From contig PXYR01000105.1 of NCBI GenBank assembly GCA_003023665.1, positions 1 through 5,765 on the forward strand: a stretch of 5,765 nucleotides of DNA, written 5' to 3'. The first letter of the stretch is position 1, and every line of letters starts with the position of its first letter. The DNA is from Bacteroidota bacterium (GTDB lineage: Bacteria; Bacteroidota; Bacteroidia; Flavobacteriales; Schleiferiaceae). Below the pieces are notes generated by a model. The model was not told where the DNA came from. It made no database searches and saw only the letters and a program-made list of their open reading frames with translations. Made by a program: the position numbers and the translations under genes. Below are positions 4,597 through 5,765 of this stretch, one piece after another.

Positions 4597-5765
4597 TTAT
4601 TGGCAGCCTCCTTCGTCATTATATATAAACCCTTGCGCCGTGCCTTCAAAATTTGGAAACTGAAGCACCATTCCGGGGCAATCCCAGTCAACTCCTCTGA
4701 TTTTCTGAATTTCACCTAGCACACCTCTGCGCTTAAGCTGGAAGAGACGATCTCCTTCACAAGCCATTTCTAATCTTCGCTCTGTCATTACCTCATTCAG
4801 GCTTAATGAACCTAAAACCGGGACACCTGCCCTAGTTCTCAAGTCATTGATAAACCCTAAACCGCTGCCGTCACTATCGCTGTTTAAGCGAACGTTACAT
4901 TCTGCATAAATGAGGTACATTTCAGTCAAGTGAATGAGTGGAACATCAATAAAGCTTGCATCAAATTTACTAACCATATAAAGCTCATCTGGTGTTCCAG
5001 CGTTGCGCATGTCGTACCATAAATGACCTCGGAAATCATTGGTGTCCGCCGTGGCAGATGTAAACAAATCTGCACTTGCTTTTAAGGCAGGGTTAGCGTT
5101 TGGGTCATCCGAGCGGTAATTACCAACAAATCCTGAACCGCGCTCATCCACTAAGGTGTCACTACCTACAACTTCATTTGTACTTACAAGCGTAAATATA
5201 AATTCCGCGGGTAAGCTCCCGTTTGCATGGTCATTGAAACGTTTGGTCAAGTCCTGCTCTAAAGCATAAACTCCAGAGTTAATTACCTCTGAGGCTTTTG
5301 TTTTTGCACTGGAGAAATCTGCCATTTCTAAATACACTTTTGCCAATAGTGCTTTGGCAGCCATTTGATTGGCAAAAATGCCGTTGTCCACCGGTAGATC
5401 TTGCTCGGCGTCTAACAAGTCTTGTTCAATTGCCGCGTATACTTCTGCAACCGTGGCTCGCATTTGCGGCGTTTGATCAGCGCTTAATTTTAACGGAATA
5501 CCTAGATGACTATTGTCAGATGTATAGCCATAAGGCTGTGCCCAAATACGAACAACTTGATAATGACAAAGAGCCCTAATAAATTTTGCCTCTGCAGAAA
5601 TTCTTTGAGCTTCGGAAGCAGTGACTCCTTCCAAACCCGACACTTCCTCTAAAAGCGTATTTGCACGATAAATTGCGATATACGCATCTCTATATTGTCC
5701 ACCGAAAGAGCCGTTAAAGAAGGATGAGGTCCATCTATAAATTTGAGCATATTCTCCATTTAATC
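4597..5765 (-). CDS. susD: SusD/RagB-family outer-membrane nutrient-binding lipoprotein (5' end beyond the window)
   Basis: The frame is open from the right edge to a TAA at 4597-4599, giving 388 residues of a protein usually about 450-550 long. The missing part includes the lipoprotein signal peptide. A GTG at 5641-5643 looks like a start but is internal: coding continues upstream with typical SusD sequence (IYRWTSSFFNG, then AYIAIYRANTLLEEV). Numbered from the edge, TPR-like helices lie at 57-78 (AEAKFIRALCHYQVVRIWAQ), 103-124 and 131-160. A C-terminal helix lies at 275-294 (LIHLTEMYLIYAECNVRLN). The family signature ERRLEMACEGDRLFQLKRRG lies at 328-347. SusD proteins cap a SusC TonB-dependent barrel and bind the oligosaccharide, so SusC should lie directly upstream, past the edge. 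The gene symbol is used in the family sense; substrate identity cannot be read from it. Confidence 0.95.
   Translation of the reverse strand, partial: LNGEYAQIYRWTSSFFNGSFGGQYRDAYIAIYRANTLLEEVSGLEGVTASEAQRISAEAKFIRALCHYQVVRIWAQPYGYTSDNSHLGIPLKLSADQTPQMRATVAEVYAAIEQDLLDAEQDLPVDNGIFANQMAAKALLAKVYLEMADFSSAKTKASEVINSGVYALEQDLTKRFNDHANGSLPAEFIFTLVSTNEVVGSDTLVDERGSGFVGNYRSDDPNANPALKASADLFTSATADTNDFRGHLWYDMRNAGTPDELYMVSKFDASFIDVPLIHLTEMYLIYAECNVRLNSDSDGSGLGFINDLRTRAGVPVLGSLSLNEVMTERRLEMACEGDRLFQLKRRGVLGEIQKIRGVDWDCPGMVLQFPNFEGTAQGFIYNDEGGCQ

Noticed and set aside
5298..5579. 93-codon plus-strand frame inside the SusD gene
   Set aside because: It is antisense to the TPR-like region of SusD and is a composition-driven shadow frame.
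5641..5643. GTG as the start of the SusD gene
   Set aside because: The frame stays open to the right edge and the 40 upstream codons encode typical SusD sequence (AYIAIYRANTLL), so this is an internal valine.

Overview
The window looks like part of a polysaccharide utilization locus (PUL) from a member of the Bacteroidota, most likely a flavobacterium. The main evidence is a SusD-family nutrient-binding protein, small Bacteroidota-type lipoprotein and secreted proteins, AT-rich leaders without clear Shine-Dalgarno sequences, and 'MKK' signal peptides. No RNA gene, insertion sequence, CRISPR array or phage signature was seen.

Layout. The right three fifths (1835-5765) is one tightly packed minus-strand block, read from right to left: a SusD-like protein whose 5' end lies beyond the window, a small lipoprotein (DUF5004-like), a 284-residue exported protein (DUF4961-like), and a 12-helix MFS sugar transporter of the SLC45/GPH (maltose/sucrose) type. 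Gaps between these genes are 2-24 bp, so they probably form one operon, with the SusC partner expected just past position 5765. An AraC-family regulator (954-1826, plus strand) meets the transporter tail to tail with only 8 bp between them. A 357-bp non-coding stretch (597-953) then separates it from a divergent minus-strand gene that runs off the left edge. That gene encodes an exported protein with at least two tandem beta-sandwich modules resembling CBM20/CBM48-like starch-binding folds.

How the genes may work together (inference). The SusD-like lipoprotein and its small companions would capture oligosaccharides at the outer membrane with an unseen SusC. The MFS protein would carry the resulting disaccharide or short oligosaccharide across the inner membrane. 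The AraC protein would sense a sugar through its N-terminal cupin and act on the shared intergenic region, which holds two short palindromes and two short direct repeats. The transporter family and the starch-binding-like modules both point to an alpha-glucan such as starch, glycogen or maltodextrin, but no glycoside hydrolase is visible, so the substrate is not proven.

The points most worth a second look are the SusD companion pair in place of SusE/SusF, the operator-like architecture of 597-953, two mini-ORFs that end exactly at the regulator's start codon, and the cysteine-free tandem modules at the left edge.
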